From assembly GCA_964493505.1 (NCBI GenBank), contig CAZBNP010000014.1:1-64000 (forward strand): a DNA stretch of 64,000 nt, in the 5' to 3' direction. Below, one piece after another: positions 51,840 through 61,619 of this stretch. The notes under the pieces are model-generated. The model made no database searches. It saw nothing but the letters and a program-made list of their open reading frames with translations, and was not told the origin of the DNA. A program made the translations under genes and the position numbers. The stretch comes from Chryseosolibacter sp964493505. Its GTDB lineage: Bacteria > Bacteroidota > Bacteroidia > Cytophagales > Cyclobacteriaceae. How positions within the stretch are numbered: the first letter of the stretch is position 1; every line of letters begins with the position of its first letter.

Positions 51840-54800
51840 ATGAATTTGATTGTACCTGATCATGAGAAGGGTTTCAAGGAGCCCATTGCGACTACGTGCC
51901 GGCTACTGAAAGAGACTGGCATGATATCCTTGTTGCGTGTCAGTGTGACTGTCTTGTTTCTGACTGCGGTGAGCTTGCAGGTTTTGTGGGCAGACACTGC
52001 GCGAAGCCAGTCGCTCAATGATACCATGCTTACACTTGAGCTTCGGGGCGAGTCTCTTGAGTCGGCTCTGAGGAAGATCGAGAAACTTACGCCTTTCAGG
52101 TTTGTGTACCGAAATGAAGAGGTGAAGAGGTTTAGAAACCTCTCATTGGAAAGGGCGGAGAGAACACTCGACGAAACCCTTTTGCTGATTCTGGAAGACA
52201 CGCCGTTGACCTTCCGCCAGATCAAGAATAACATACTCATTGTGAGGAAGACGGATTCCGATACGGGTGATTCCGGGTCGACTGTCGCGGATGAGTTCGT
52301 CTATCAGGGTCGTTCGGTTTCGGGAACGGTACTTTCTTCAGAGGGCATGGTGTTGCCAGGTGTCAGCGTGATCATTAAAGGGACGCAGTTGGGAACGGTA
52401 ACCGACGTTCAGGGCGCATACCGCGTCGCCATTCCTGCGGAAGACGCGGTGCTGGTATTTTCATTTATCGGTTACCAGACAATTGAGCAGCCGGTGCAGG
52501 GCAGAACCGTCGTTGATGTACGCCTCAACCCGGATGTCATGCAACTGAGTGAAGTGGTGGTAACAGCTTTTGGTATTGAGCAAGACAAGCAGGGGTTGGG
52601 ATACACCGTTCAGTCGGTGAGCGGTGATAATATCGCGAAGATGCATCAGCCGAATATCGTTTCATCCCTGCAGGGCCAGGTAGCCGGTGTTCAGATCACA
52701 AACTCGGGGGGAGCCCCTGGAATGAGCGCGCGGATCCTGATTCGCGGTCTCACCTCGCTCAACCCGGGTATGTCAAACCAGCCTTTGTTTGTTGTAGACG
52801 GGGTGCCGATAGACAACAGCACTTTTGAAGTTGCATCCGGCGCTTCAGAGAACACACCCAGAGGTCTCAGCAACAGGGCAATGGATATCAATCCAAACGA
52901 TATTGAATCAGTAACTGTGCTGAAAGGTGCCGCTGCTACGGGACTTTATGGTGTGCGTGCGGCTCCTGGCGCTATCGTTATTACCACCAAGAAAGGGAAA
53001 GCGGGACGTGTCCAGATATCGGCCAGCAGCACACTTGGTTTCGAGTCGATAAACAAATACCCCGACTATCAGGATGAATTTGGGCAGGGCACAAACGGGG
53101 AATACCTGCCGCAGGATATTTTCCCGTCGTGGGGAGCGCCGTTTTCGGTAGCGAGTGAAATAGATCCGACGTACCGTTACTACGACAATCCGAGGAACGT
53201 CATGCAGACCGGAAAAATGTTCGACAATCACATCAGCATCTCCGGCGGAAACGACCTTGCGACGTTCTACGCTTCGATCTCCAATATCGATCACGAAGGA
53301 GTCATTCCGTTCAGCACGTGGGGAAGAACAGCCGCAAAGATATCCGGTACACTGAAGTTCAGCGATAAACTTTCAGTATCGTCATCGGCGAACTACACCA
53401 ACTCGGGTGGTAACCGCGTGCCGCATGACCGCCTGATGGAAAACCTGATGTACTTCCCGACCTCGCGCGATGTTCGCAATTTTGAAGATGAGAACGGCTA
53501 TCAGAATTATGTTGGCCTTTCCGATAATCCGTTATATACGGCCAAGTATTCTCCTTATGTGGATAATGTCGACCGCTTTCTGGGTAATATGTACCTGAAA
53601 TACGCGGTCTTGCCGTGGTTGAGCCTCAACTATCGTGTGGGTACCGATTTCTACAACGACTTCCGCGAGGAGATCGCACCGGGGCCGAAAGGACCAGAAG
53701 ACGAGTTTCCGCTCGACGGACTTGGATTTATGGTGCATACCCGCATCAACAGCCGGATCATCAACTCGAATTTTTATACGGAGCTCAACCGGAATGTCAG
53801 TGAAAAGCTGAACGCTACACTGCGACTCGGTCACGAGCTCTTTCAGGAAGAGCGAAACTCCGCTGAGACACGTGGTGACGAGTTTGAAATTCCCGAGTTC
53901 TTTCAGTTCTCCAACACCAAGCAACTGCAGACTATTCAACGCCTGTACCAGCGAAGGTTGATAGGTGTCTATGGAGATATTTCGCTTAACTATGACGACA
54001 TCTTACACCTCAATATTACCGGGAGGAATGACTGGACATCCACGCTGCCTACGCAGAATAACTCTTTCTTCTATCCTTCGGTCAGCCTGAGTTTTGTGTT
54101 CAACGATGTTCTCAACCTTCCGGCTACACTGAGTTACGGAAAGCTGAGAGCGGCATTCGGGGCGGTGGGAAAAGATACGGATCCTTATCTCACGTCGACG
54201 GTCTATACCAAGGGCGTAGGTTTCCCCATTGACGGCGTGCTTGGGTTTAGCCGCGGTAACCTGAAAGGCAGCAATGAGCTTAAACCTGAGCGTACCACTA
54301 CCCTGGAGTTCGGCACAGACCTGAACTTCTTCGGGAACAGACTGGGGCTGGAGTTCACATGGTACAAGTCAAACAGCCGCGATCAGATATTCCGGGTACC
54401 TGTGTCGGAGACCACCGGTTACGCAGAGATCGTGACCAATGTTGGAGAGATCGAGAACAACGGAGTTGAATTGATCCTGTCGGGTACTCCGGTCGTCTCC
54501 GGTGATTTCCGGTGGGATGTGCTCCTTAATTTTACGCGCAACCGAAACAGGATCGTGGAGATGGCGGAGGGGCTTAACGAGTTTACAATCGCTTCCCAAT
54601 TTGGATATGTAGGAAGTACGGTGACGATGAAACTCAAGGAAGGCGACGCCTACGGAAATTTGTACGGCAGCAGCTATCAACGCTATTACGCGACGCTACC
54701 GACCGATCTCAGGTATCTCGACCATGATCGTGCTTTGCTGATTGGTGCTAACGGCTTTCCCGTTCCGAATACGCAGCAGCTTATCCTGGGTAACAGCCAG

Positions 54801-55352
54801 CCGAAATGGCTGGGCGGTATCAGAAACACGCTTTCGTACAGGAATGTTACATTCTCATTCCTTATCGATGCGAGATGGGGCCTGGACCAGTACGACCAGT
54901 ATCACAACTTCCTGTCTGCTTTCGGGAAACTTTCGTACTCCGAGGACCGCGATGATGTTGTGATCTTTGACGGGCTGACCGGCGATGGTTCGGTAAACTC
55001 GACGCCCGTATGGCTGGGCCAGGCGATTGGTCCGGATGGTGCTAACTACGGCGCTGGTTTCTACCGCACCTATCACAGGAATGTCTCGGAGAACTTTGTC
55101 AAGGATGCTTCTTTTATCAAATTAAGAAATGTGAGTATTGGATACGAATTGCCGGGTACGATCATTGAAAGGACGCCTTTTCAATCTGTGAGTATTTCAG
55201 CAACGGTAAACAATATCATTCTCTGGACACCCTGGACCAACTACGACCCTGAATCGTTCAGCGGAGGTGCGGCATCGAATGGAACGGGCTTCTCGGGTCT
55301 TGGATACCCGGGTGTGATGAGTACTCTTTTCTCTCTTAATCTGACTTTATAA
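51840..55352 (+). CDS. SusC/RagA TonB-dependent outer-membrane transporter with STN domain
   Basis: This 1170-residue protein has a long N-region with signal helix (about residues 33-52), an STN secretin/TonB short N-terminal domain (LTLELRGESLESALRKIEKLTPFRF), a carboxypeptidase-like regulatory domain (GVSVIIKGTQLGTVTDVQGAYRV), a plug with SLQGQVAGVQITNSGGAPG and a beta-barrel ending in aromatic-rich FSLNLTL. The STN domain signals to the FecR protein next door. SusC partners bind with SusD lipoproteins and import oligomeric ligands. The substrate class is not readable, and the associated enzyme suggests peptide-like material. Confidence 0.95.
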   Translation: MNLIVPDHEKGFKEPIATTCRLLKETGMISLLRVSVTVLFLTAVSLQVLWADTARSQSLNDTMLTLELRGESLESALRKIEKLTPFRFVYRNEEVKRFRNLSLERAERTLDETLLLILEDTPLTFRQIKNNILIVRKTDSDTGDSGSTVADEFVYQGRSVSGTVLSSEGMVLPGVSVIIKGTQLGTVTDVQGAYRVAIPAEDAVLVFSFIGYQTIEQPVQGRTVVDVRLNPDVMQLSEVVVTAFGIEQDKQGLGYTVQSVSGDNIAKMHQPNIVSSLQGQVAGVQITNSGGAPGMSARILIRGLTSLNPGMSNQPLFVVDGVPIDNSTFEVASGASENTPRGLSNRAMDINPNDIESVTVLKGAAATGLYGVRAAPGAIVITTKKGKAGRVQISASSTLGFESINKYPDYQDEFGQGTNGEYLPQDIFPSWGAPFSVASEIDPTYRYYDNPRNVMQTGKMFDNHISISGGNDLATFYASISNIDHEGVIPFSTWGRTAAKISGTLKFSDKLSVSSSANYTNSGGNRVPHDRLMENLMYFPTSRDVRNFEDENGYQNYVGLSDNPLYTAKYSPYVDNVDRFLGNMYLKYAVLPWLSLNYRVGTDFYNDFREEIAPGPKGPEDEFPLDGLGFMVHTRINSRIINSNFYTELNRNVSEKLNATLRLGHELFQEERNSAETRGDEFEIPEFFQFSNTKQLQTIQRLYQRRLIGVYGDISLNYDDILHLNITGRNDWTSTLPTQNNSFFYPSVSLSFVFNDVLNLPATLSYGKLRAAFGAVGKDTDPYLTSTVYTKGVGFPIDGVLGFSRGNLKGSNELKPERTTTLEFGTDLNFFGNRLGLEFTWYKSNSRDQIFRVPVSETTGYAEIVTNVGEIENNGVELILSGTPVVSGDFRWDVLLNFTRNRNRIVEMAEGLNEFTIASQFGYVGSTVTMKLKEGDAYGNLYGSSYQRYYATLPTDLRYLDHDRALLIGANGFPVPNTQQLILGNSQPKWLGGIRNTLSYRNVTFSFLIDARWGLDQYDQYHNFLSAFGKLSYSEDRDDVVIFDGLTGDGSVNSTPVWLGQAIGPDGANYGAGFYRTYHRNVSENFVKDASFIKLRNVSIGYELPGTIIERTPFQSVSISATVNNIILWTPWTNYDPESFSGGAASNGTGFSGLGYPGVMSTLFSLNLTL

Positions 55353-55362
55353 GATTACGACT

Positions 55363-56790
55363 ATGCGATACTTCAGAAATAAAATATGGTTGTGCATTGT
55401 GGGTGTTCTCTTCTTTGCATCGTGCGAAGATTACCTGGACGTGAACAGGGACCCGAACAACCCGACAGAGGTTCCCTTGAACCTGTTGATGTCTCAGGCA
55501 TCGTTCAGGACCGGAAATAATATCCAGCGGGCAGGAAACATCACCTCTTATTACGTCCAGTACCTGGCTTCGCCGAACGCGTTTGGCTCGAAGGACATAC
55601 ATGATCCCCAGCCTTACGATGGCACGTGGCAGGAGTTTTACAGGATAATGAGCGATATAACGGACATTGAGTCACTGGCTACCGCCCAGGATGCCGCGCA
55701 CTATCTTGGTGCGGCAAAAGTCCTCAAGGCGATCAATCTCGGGCTTGTCCTCGATCTTTGGGGCGACGTTCCTTACAACGATGCGTTCACCGGGGAGTTC
55801 CTGCAGCCCGCGTATGACGACGATGAAGAGCTTTACAACGAGGTACTGACGTTGCTCACGGACGGTATAACGGAATTGTCGAAGGGGGATCAGCTTATGG
55901 TTCTCGACGACGATGATTTTATCTACGGAGGGAATATCACAGCGTGGATTCAGATGGCTCATTCCCTGAGAGCGCGTTATATGCTTCACATGAGCAATAC
56001 TTCCAGGTTTGATGCCACAGCAGTATTGGCGGCTGCAGGCATGGGAATACAGTCGAATGAATTCAACGCTGATATCTCCTATTTCACCCTGGGTCCGGAT
56101 GTATACAATCCCTGGGCAGGTGTTGCCCGCAGTCAGGAAGCGCTGATCCTCGACGGATGGATATCCAAACAACTTGCTGACGCTATGAACGGCACGACGT
56201 TCGGAGTTGTTGATCCGCGGATGCCGTTCATGTTTGGCGATACGGAGGCAGGGCAGTTTCTCGGTGTTGAGAACGGAGCCGGCCGGGATTCGGATGACCG
56301 CGTGTCGGGCGACCGTTCGGTACTTGAGCGCGGAACATACTACGCCAGCGATGACTCGCCGATACTGATCATTACCGCCGCCGAGACAAAGTTCATCGTG
56401 GCGGAGGCCGCCTTCCGGAACAATGAAAAGGGAGATGCGTATGACGCATACCTCGAAGGGATCGCTACGCACATGGAGATGCTCGGCGTACCCCCGGCTA
56501 CGGCGAATACGTATATCAACGACGAGTCCGTGAGTGTCGGTGAAGAGAACATAACGCTTGACCTGATTATGAAGGAGAAATACATCGCGATGTTTTTGCA
56601 CCCGGAAGCGTGGACTGATGCCCGAAGATATGACTACGGATACACGGGTATGACACTTCCCGCGAACCACAATCCGGCGTTGTCGGGACAATTTGTCCGG
56701 AGGCTGATCTATCCTGAATCGGAGCAGTCGCGCAATATTGAAAACGTTCCTTCGATAACACCTTTGGACCGCGTGTGGTGGGATCAATAA
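55363..56790 (+). CDS. SusD/RagB family outer-membrane lipoprotein
   Basis: The 475-residue protein has a lipobox (FASC, Cys21) and the SusD-like start EDYLDVNRDPNNPTEVPLNLLMSQASFRTGNNIQ of the SusD-like_2 type, with the TPR-rich ligand-binding fold following. It is the surface lid that captures substrate for SusC. It starts ten bases behind the SusC gene, and they are surely one unit. Length is typical. Confidence 0.93.
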   Translation: MRYFRNKIWLCIVGVLFFASCEDYLDVNRDPNNPTEVPLNLLMSQASFRTGNNIQRAGNITSYYVQYLASPNAFGSKDIHDPQPYDGTWQEFYRIMSDITDIESLATAQDAAHYLGAAKVLKAINLGLVLDLWGDVPYNDAFTGEFLQPAYDDDEELYNEVLTLLTDGITELSKGDQLMVLDDDDFIYGGNITAWIQMAHSLRARYMLHMSNTSRFDATAVLAAAGMGIQSNEFNADISYFTLGPDVYNPWAGVARSQEALILDGWISKQLADAMNGTTFGVVDPRMPFMFGDTEAGQFLGVENGAGRDSDDRVSGDRSVLERGTYYASDDSPILIITAAETKFIVAEAAFRNNEKGDAYDAYLEGIATHMEMLGVPPATANTYINDESVSVGEENITLDLIMKEKYIAMFLHPEAWTDARRYDYGYTGMTLPANHNPALSGQFVRRLIYPESEQSRNIENVPSITPLDRVWWDQ

Positions 56791-56808
56791 CAACGAATAA
56801 TAAATAGT

Positions 56809-57228
56809 ATGAAAAAGAAACTGATATATTTTTGTGTAATCGCTATGGCAATGATGTTTGTGGCCTGCGACGAAAATCAAGTCCTGCCGTCATATAAGAA
56901 GGTGGGAACCTCAACACATACAATGGCCGATATCCGCGTCTCCAATACGGCACCGCCTGTGTCGGAAGACGTTACAATTACGATCAGCTACGTTAACCCT
57001 TCGTCAGATCCGCTGGAGGGAATTTCCATAAGGGCAAAGGTAGGGGATGCCAACTACGTTGAGATACAGACATTCACTTCGAACACCGAAGAGATGAATT
57101 CCGAAGTCACGAAGTCCTTTGTGTATACGACTCCGGCGACAGCCGGCACGACGGTGATCTTCGCCATGGTAATCACGTCTCAGCGGGACTTCCCGCAGAT
57201 CGAGCAAACGCAACTGGTGACGGAATAG
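56809..57228 (+). CDS. Small lipoprotein of the SusCD locus, unknown function
   Basis: The 139-residue protein has a lipoprotein signal with FVAC (Cys20) and a single Ig-like beta-sandwich-type region (ADIRVSNTAPPVSEDVTITISYVNPSSDPLEGISIRAKVGDANYVEIQTF). It is probably a surface-exposed accessory binding protein of the SusCD system. No named family was recognised. It lies 18 bases behind the SusD gene and ten before the amidohydrolase. Confidence 0.8.
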   Translation: MKKKLIYFCVIAMAMMFVACDENQVLPSYKKVGTSTHTMADIRVSNTAPPVSEDVTITISYVNPSSDPLEGISIRAKVGDANYVEIQTFTSNTEEMNSEVTKSFVYTTPATAGTTVIFAMVITSQRDFPQIEQTQLVTE

Positions 57229-57238
57229 TCGTCTGAAT

Positions 57239-58834
57239 ATGAATGTAAGTAAATCACTCCTGCTTTCAGTGCTCGCCTGTGCTATGAACTTATGGGTATC
57301 GGCTCAATCATACGATCTCATTCTCGCAGGCGGTAGGATCGTCGATGGCACGGGTAATGCATGGTTCTATGGCGACGTTGCCATCGCGGATGGCAAGATC
57401 GCCGCGGTCGGTAAATTGAATGGTGCGCAGGCGGCGAAGGTGCTGGATGTCAAGGGCTTTATTGTTGCCCCCGGCTTCATCGACGTACACACGCATATTG
57501 AAAGGAGCGACCTTCACGTGCCAACAGCCGACAATTTTATTTTCGATGGTGTTACCTCGGTGATTACGGGAAACTGTGGTGGGTCGCGAACTGATCTGCG
57601 CCGGTACTTCTTTCAACTCGACAGTGTGAAAATGTCGGTGAATGTAGCGACGTTGATAGGTCACAATAGTGTGCGCAATGCGGTGATGGGGATGAGTCAG
57701 CGCGACCCTACGCCGGCCGAGCAGGTTGACATGGAAGAAATGGTCGAGCGGGCCATGCGCAACGGAGCGGTCGGGTTTTCCACCGGACTAATCTATACGC
57801 CCGGCACATATTCGAAAACACCGGAAGTGATGGCATTGGCCAAAGCGGCGGCTAAACACAACGGTGTCTATGCGTCTCACATCCGAAGCGAAGGCGACCA
57901 CGTCACTGAGGCTATCGAGGAAGCCATAGATATCGGACGACAATCCGATATGCCCGTCGAGATTTCCCATTTCAAGGTGACGTACAAACCAAACTGGGGA
58001 CGATCTGTACACACGCTTGCGCAGGTCGAGAAAGCGCGCGAGGAGGGTATCGACGTTACCATTGATCAATATCCGTATGTCGCCAGCAGCACCACACTGA
58101 ACACAGTTCTTCCGTCGTGGGTATTCTCGGGGGGGACAGATTCTTTGACCATCCGGCTAGCGGATCCTGAAATGAGGAAGAAGATCAGGGAGGAGATGAT
58201 CAGTACGCTTAAAGGCAAGAAGCTCAAGGATTATTCTTATGCCGTGGTCGCAGGCTTTGCAAGAGACACAGCGCTCAACGGAATGAATATCTCGGAGATC
58301 AATAAACTCAGGGGGCGGAGACCGAAAGCGGCTGAAGAGGCGGAAACGATTCTGGAAATGGTCGAACAAGGGAGTGCCCAGATGGTGTTTTTCAGTATGG
58401 ACGAGGACGATGTCATCCGGATCATGCAGTATCCTTTCAGTATGATTGCGTCGGATGCCGGCATTGCGAAATTCGGTGAACGTTCTCCGCACCCGCGTAC
58501 GTATGGCACAAATGCCAGGGTACTGGGTCGCTATGTCCGGGAATTGAAGGTGATTCGCATGGAGGAAGCTGTCAGAAGAATGACCTCCCTTCCGGCGCAA
58601 AAATTTCGGTTGCGCGACCGCGGCCTCATACGTGAGGGCATGGCCGCCGACCTCGTCGTTTTCGACGAAAGGAGCGTGATCGACAGGAGCACGTTCACAA
58701 AGCCCCATGCTTTTTCGACCGGGTTTGAATATATTATTGTCAACGGCGCGATCACCATGCAAGAAGGTAGGCATACCGGCGCGCGATCAGGACAGATCCT
58801 GAAAGGGCCCGGAGTTGTGGTCGGTAGTCCGTAG
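57239..58834 (+). CDS. Exported amidohydrolase, N-acyl-D-amino-acid deacylase type
   Basis: The 531-residue protein has a signal peptide (NVSKSLLLSVLACAMNLWVSAQ) and an amidohydrolase fold. DVHTHIE near residue 84 gives the metal histidines, ITGNCGG holds the bridging cysteine, and later HIRSEG, ISHFKV and SDAG provide histidine and aspartate ligands, the pattern of D-aminoacylase. Family members cleave the acyl group from N-acyl-D-amino acids, though many close relatives are untested. Its place at the end of a SusCD locus suggests that it processes the imported compound in the periplasm. Confidence 0.88.
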   Translation: MNVSKSLLLSVLACAMNLWVSAQSYDLILAGGRIVDGTGNAWFYGDVAIADGKIAAVGKLNGAQAAKVLDVKGFIVAPGFIDVHTHIERSDLHVPTADNFIFDGVTSVITGNCGGSRTDLRRYFFQLDSVKMSVNVATLIGHNSVRNAVMGMSQRDPTPAEQVDMEEMVERAMRNGAVGFSTGLIYTPGTYSKTPEVMALAKAAAKHNGVYASHIRSEGDHVTEAIEEAIDIGRQSDMPVEISHFKVTYKPNWGRSVHTLAQVEKAREEGIDVTIDQYPYVASSTTLNTVLPSWVFSGGTDSLTIRLADPEMRKKIREEMISTLKGKKLKDYSYAVVAGFARDTALNGMNISEINKLRGRRPKAAEEAETILEMVEQGSAQMVFFSMDEDDVIRIMQYPFSMIASDAGIAKFGERSPHPRTYGTNARVLGRYVRELKVIRMEEAVRRMTSLPAQKFRLRDRGLIREGMAADLVVFDERSVIDRSTFTKPHAFSTGFEYIIVNGAITMQEGRHTGARSGQILKGPGVVVGSP

Positions 58835-58895
58835 ACGGTCGTCCGAAAAACTATCCTCGCCTGGAAGAATAACACCCCGCTTACCGGTCTGCTGA

Positions 58896-60467
58896 CTAAA
58901 GGGGGATATTCCCATGCTTCTTTTTCGGTAGTGTCGCCGCTTTGTTCCGGAGCATCCCGAAGGCGCTGATTAATTTCTCCCGCGTCTGGTCCGGGTAGAT
59001 CACCTCATCGACATACCCCCTGTGTGCTGCGCGATAGGGGTTAGCGAACTTGCGCGTGTATTCGTCTACTTTTTCGTCGAGTTTTGCCTGCGGATCGTTG
59101 GCATCCGCGATCTCCTTCTTAAAGATAATCTCGGCTGCACCCTTGGCACCCATTACGGCGATCTCTGCAGTAGGCCAGGCAAAGTTAAGGTCAGCTCCTA
59201 TGTGCTTTGAATTCATTACATCATAGGCGCCGCCGTATGCCTTCCGCGTGATAACCGTTACTCTTGGGACGGTCGCCTCCGAGAAAGCAAACAACAATTT
59301 CGCCCCATTGGTGATGATCGCATTCCACTCCTGGTCGGTTCCCGGCAAGAATCCCGGGACGTCCTCAAATACCAGTAGGGGAATGTTGAAGCAATCGCAG
59401 AACCGCACGAAGCGTGCTCCCTTCACGCTCGACTGGATATCGAGCACACCTGCAAGAGACGCCGGCTGGTTTCCGACAAGGCCGATACTTCGCCCAGCCA
59501 GTCGCGCAAATCCTACGACAATGTTCTCTGCAAAATTTTTGTGAACCTCAAAGAAGCTACCCTCGTCGACCACACCGTTGATGACATCGCGCATATCGTA
59601 CGGTTGATTCGGATTGGCGGGAACAATATTATTTAAAGCCGGACGGCTTTCATTCCCTTTCTGATACGGAATCGGTGTGGCATCCTCCTCACAGTTTTGC
59701 GGAAGGTAGCTCAGCAGGGTCTTTATTTGAAGGATGCACTCGACCTCATTGGCGCAGGAGAAATGGGTCACTCCGCTCTTGGTGCTGTGCGCCAGCGCCC
59801 CGCCTAGCTCTTCCGCTGTAACGTTTTCATGCGTTACGGTTTTTACCACGTTGGGTCCTGTCACAAACATAAACGATGTGTTCTCAACCATAAAGATGAA
59901 GTCGGTGATTGCCGGAGAATACACCGCCCCGCCGGCGCAGGGGCCCATAACCGCGGAGATCTGCGGGATCACGCCAGACGCCAGCGTGTTCCTGTAAAAA
60001 ATATCGGCGTATCCGCCGAGAGAAACCACGCCCTCCTGGATCCTTGCTCCACCCGAGTCATTGAGACCGATAACCGGTGCCCCGTTCTTCATAGCCAGGT
60101 CCATGATTTTCACGATTTTCTCGGCGTGCGTCTCGGACAACGACCCGCCAAAGACGGTAAAATCCTGTGAGAAGACATACACCAATCGTCCGTTCACTTT
60201 GCCATATCCGGTAACCACACCATCGCCCAGATAGTATTCCTTGTCGAGACCAAAGTCCTTGCTCCGGTGCATCACAAACTTGCCCAATTCCTCAAACGTC
60301 CCTTCGTCTATCAGGAGATGGACGCGCTCACGAGCGGTGAGTTTACCCTTCGCATGCTGCTGGTCTACCCTCTTTTCGCCCCCACCCAGCATTGCTTCCT
60401 GGTTCTTTCGTTCCAGTTCATCAAATCGCTCCTGTAGTTTTGGGTCAGTTATCTTGCGTTTGGCCAT
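58896..60467 (-). CDS. Acyl-CoA carboxylase carboxyltransferase subunit (propionyl-/methylmalonyl-CoA type)
   Basis: The 523-residue protein has two crotonase-like halves, with GGARIQEGV and GPCAGGAVYSPA in the first and GFLPGTDQEWNAIITNGAKLLFAFSEATVPRVTVI with KAYGGAYDVMNSKHIG in the second. This is the propionyl-CoA carboxylase beta/methylmalonyl-CoA decarboxylase alpha type that moves carboxyl groups between biotin and acyl-CoA. No biotin carboxylase or biotin carrier gene is adjacent, so partners are elsewhere. It is on the minus strand, convergent with the amidohydrolase and divergent from the Ppx gene. Confidence 0.93.
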   Translation of the reverse strand: MAKRKITDPKLQERFDELERKNQEAMLGGGEKRVDQQHAKGKLTARERVHLLIDEGTFEELGKFVMHRSKDFGLDKEYYLGDGVVTGYGKVNGRLVYVFSQDFTVFGGSLSETHAEKIVKIMDLAMKNGAPVIGLNDSGGARIQEGVVSLGGYADIFYRNTLASGVIPQISAVMGPCAGGAVYSPAITDFIFMVENTSFMFVTGPNVVKTVTHENVTAEELGGALAHSTKSGVTHFSCANEVECILQIKTLLSYLPQNCEEDATPIPYQKGNESRPALNNIVPANPNQPYDMRDVINGVVDEGSFFEVHKNFAENIVVGFARLAGRSIGLVGNQPASLAGVLDIQSSVKGARFVRFCDCFNIPLLVFEDVPGFLPGTDQEWNAIITNGAKLLFAFSEATVPRVTVITRKAYGGAYDVMNSKHIGADLNFAWPTAEIAVMGAKGAAEIIFKKEIADANDPQAKLDEKVDEYTRKFANPYRAAHRGYVDEVIYPDQTREKLISAFGMLRNKAATLPKKKHGNIPL

Positions 60468-60491
60468 GTATCTTGTTTAAAAGTGTTATCA

Positions 60492-60520
60492 CAAAAATCC
60501 CCATTGTTTCCGGACACAAC
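60492..60520 (-). promoter_or_regulatory. Putative promoter of the carboxyltransferase gene
   Basis: On the minus strand GTTG (60517-60520), a 17-base spacer and GATTTTTG (60492-60499) give a near match to the Bacteroidota consensus, 24 bases before the start codon. The -7 box begins with G instead of T, so this is weaker than the ribosomal promoters. Confidence 0.35.
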
Positions 60521-60608
60521 GCCTTTCTGGAGAACCTGTTTATCAATGACTGTCTGTAAAGTAAGAAATCGCCCAGAATATATATAAATTCCCAACCATT
60601 TAGCGTCG

Positions 60609-61556
60609 ATGGACAAGATCGCAATTATTGATATGGGCACCAATACGTTCCACCTGTTGCTCGCAGAGCTCCACGGCGGACGTTACCGGATTACCCTTCG
60701 CGATCACCGGCCTGTAAAGATCGGCAAAGGCGGAATCAACCAAGGGTTTATTCCAGGCATCGCGTTAGAAAGAGCCGTCGAGACAATGTCGACGTTCAAG
60801 TCCGTAATCGATACGCAGGGGGCTGACGCGATTTATGCGTTTGGAACCAGTGCGATCCGCAACGCGAGTAATAGTGCTGATCTCCTGCACAAAATCAAGT
60901 TGAGAACAGGAATTGATGTGAGAACAATTTCCGGCGATGAAGAAGCGGAACTGATCTTTCACGGCATTCAGGCAGCGATGGATCTCGGTGAAAGAGCCAG
61001 TCTGATTATGGACATCGGTGCGGGCAGCGTAGAATTCATCATTGGCAACAACACTGATATCTTCTGGAAACAAAGCTTTGAGATTGGTGGCCAGCGCTTG
61101 CTTGAGCGATTCATGAAGCACGATCCTATTGCTATCGATGAGATTGATGGCCTGGATCAGCACTTCGCGACAGAACTCCAGCCGCTGCTGGCACAGCTCG
61201 GCCGACTCAGACCTGGTGTTCTCGTGGGATCATCGGGGAGTTTCGATACGCTCAGCGAGATGTTCTGTATCCGCAACCGGCTTCCCTACCTGCGTGAATC
61301 GCCGGAAACACCGCTATCTCCCGGGGGATTTTACGATATCTATGCCGACCTCATCGCGAAAAATCACGAAGAAAGAGTATGCACTCCCGGCATGATAGAC
61401 ATGCGCGCTGACATGATCGTAGTAGCGTCTTGCCTGATTCGCTTCATCCTCCAGCGTCATTGCTTCGAAACCATTCGCGTCTCTACGTACTCATTGAAGG
61501 AAGGAGCACTGGCAAGGGAACTGAAGAGACAAAAGGAGTTGACCGGCCACCGCTAA
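60609..61556 (+). CDS. Ppx/GppA phosphatase family protein
   Basis: The 315-residue protein belongs to the ASKHA fold, with IIDMGTNTFHLLLAEL at the N-terminus (phosphate-binding loop) and DIGAGSVEFI as the second motif. It is like exopolyphosphatase or guanosine pentaphosphate phosphatase, without the C-terminal HD-like domains of longer Ppx. Substrate could be polyphosphate or pppGpp. Its length matches the short Bacteroidota form. No ppk gene is adjacent. Confidence 0.88.
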   Translation: MDKIAIIDMGTNTFHLLLAELHGGRYRITLRDHRPVKIGKGGINQGFIPGIALERAVETMSTFKSVIDTQGADAIYAFGTSAIRNASNSADLLHKIKLRTGIDVRTISGDEEAELIFHGIQAAMDLGERASLIMDIGAGSVEFIIGNNTDIFWKQSFEIGGQRLLERFMKHDPIAIDEIDGLDQHFATELQPLLAQLGRLRPGVLVGSSGSFDTLSEMFCIRNRLPYLRESPETPLSPGGFYDIYADLIAKNHEERVCTPGMIDMRADMIVVASCLIRFILQRHCFETIRVSTYSLKEGALARELKRQKELTGHR

Positions 61557-61619
61557 CAACCGGCTCCCGACCGTGTCTCGTTCATTGAATCTTCTTACTT
61601 TTACGCCTCACCACACACT

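Noticed and set aside
55672..56880. 402-codon minus-strand frame antisense to the SusD gene
   Set aside because: The plus-strand SusD gene has a lipobox and family motifs and explains this region. The antisense frame is arginine-rich and has no recognisable motif.
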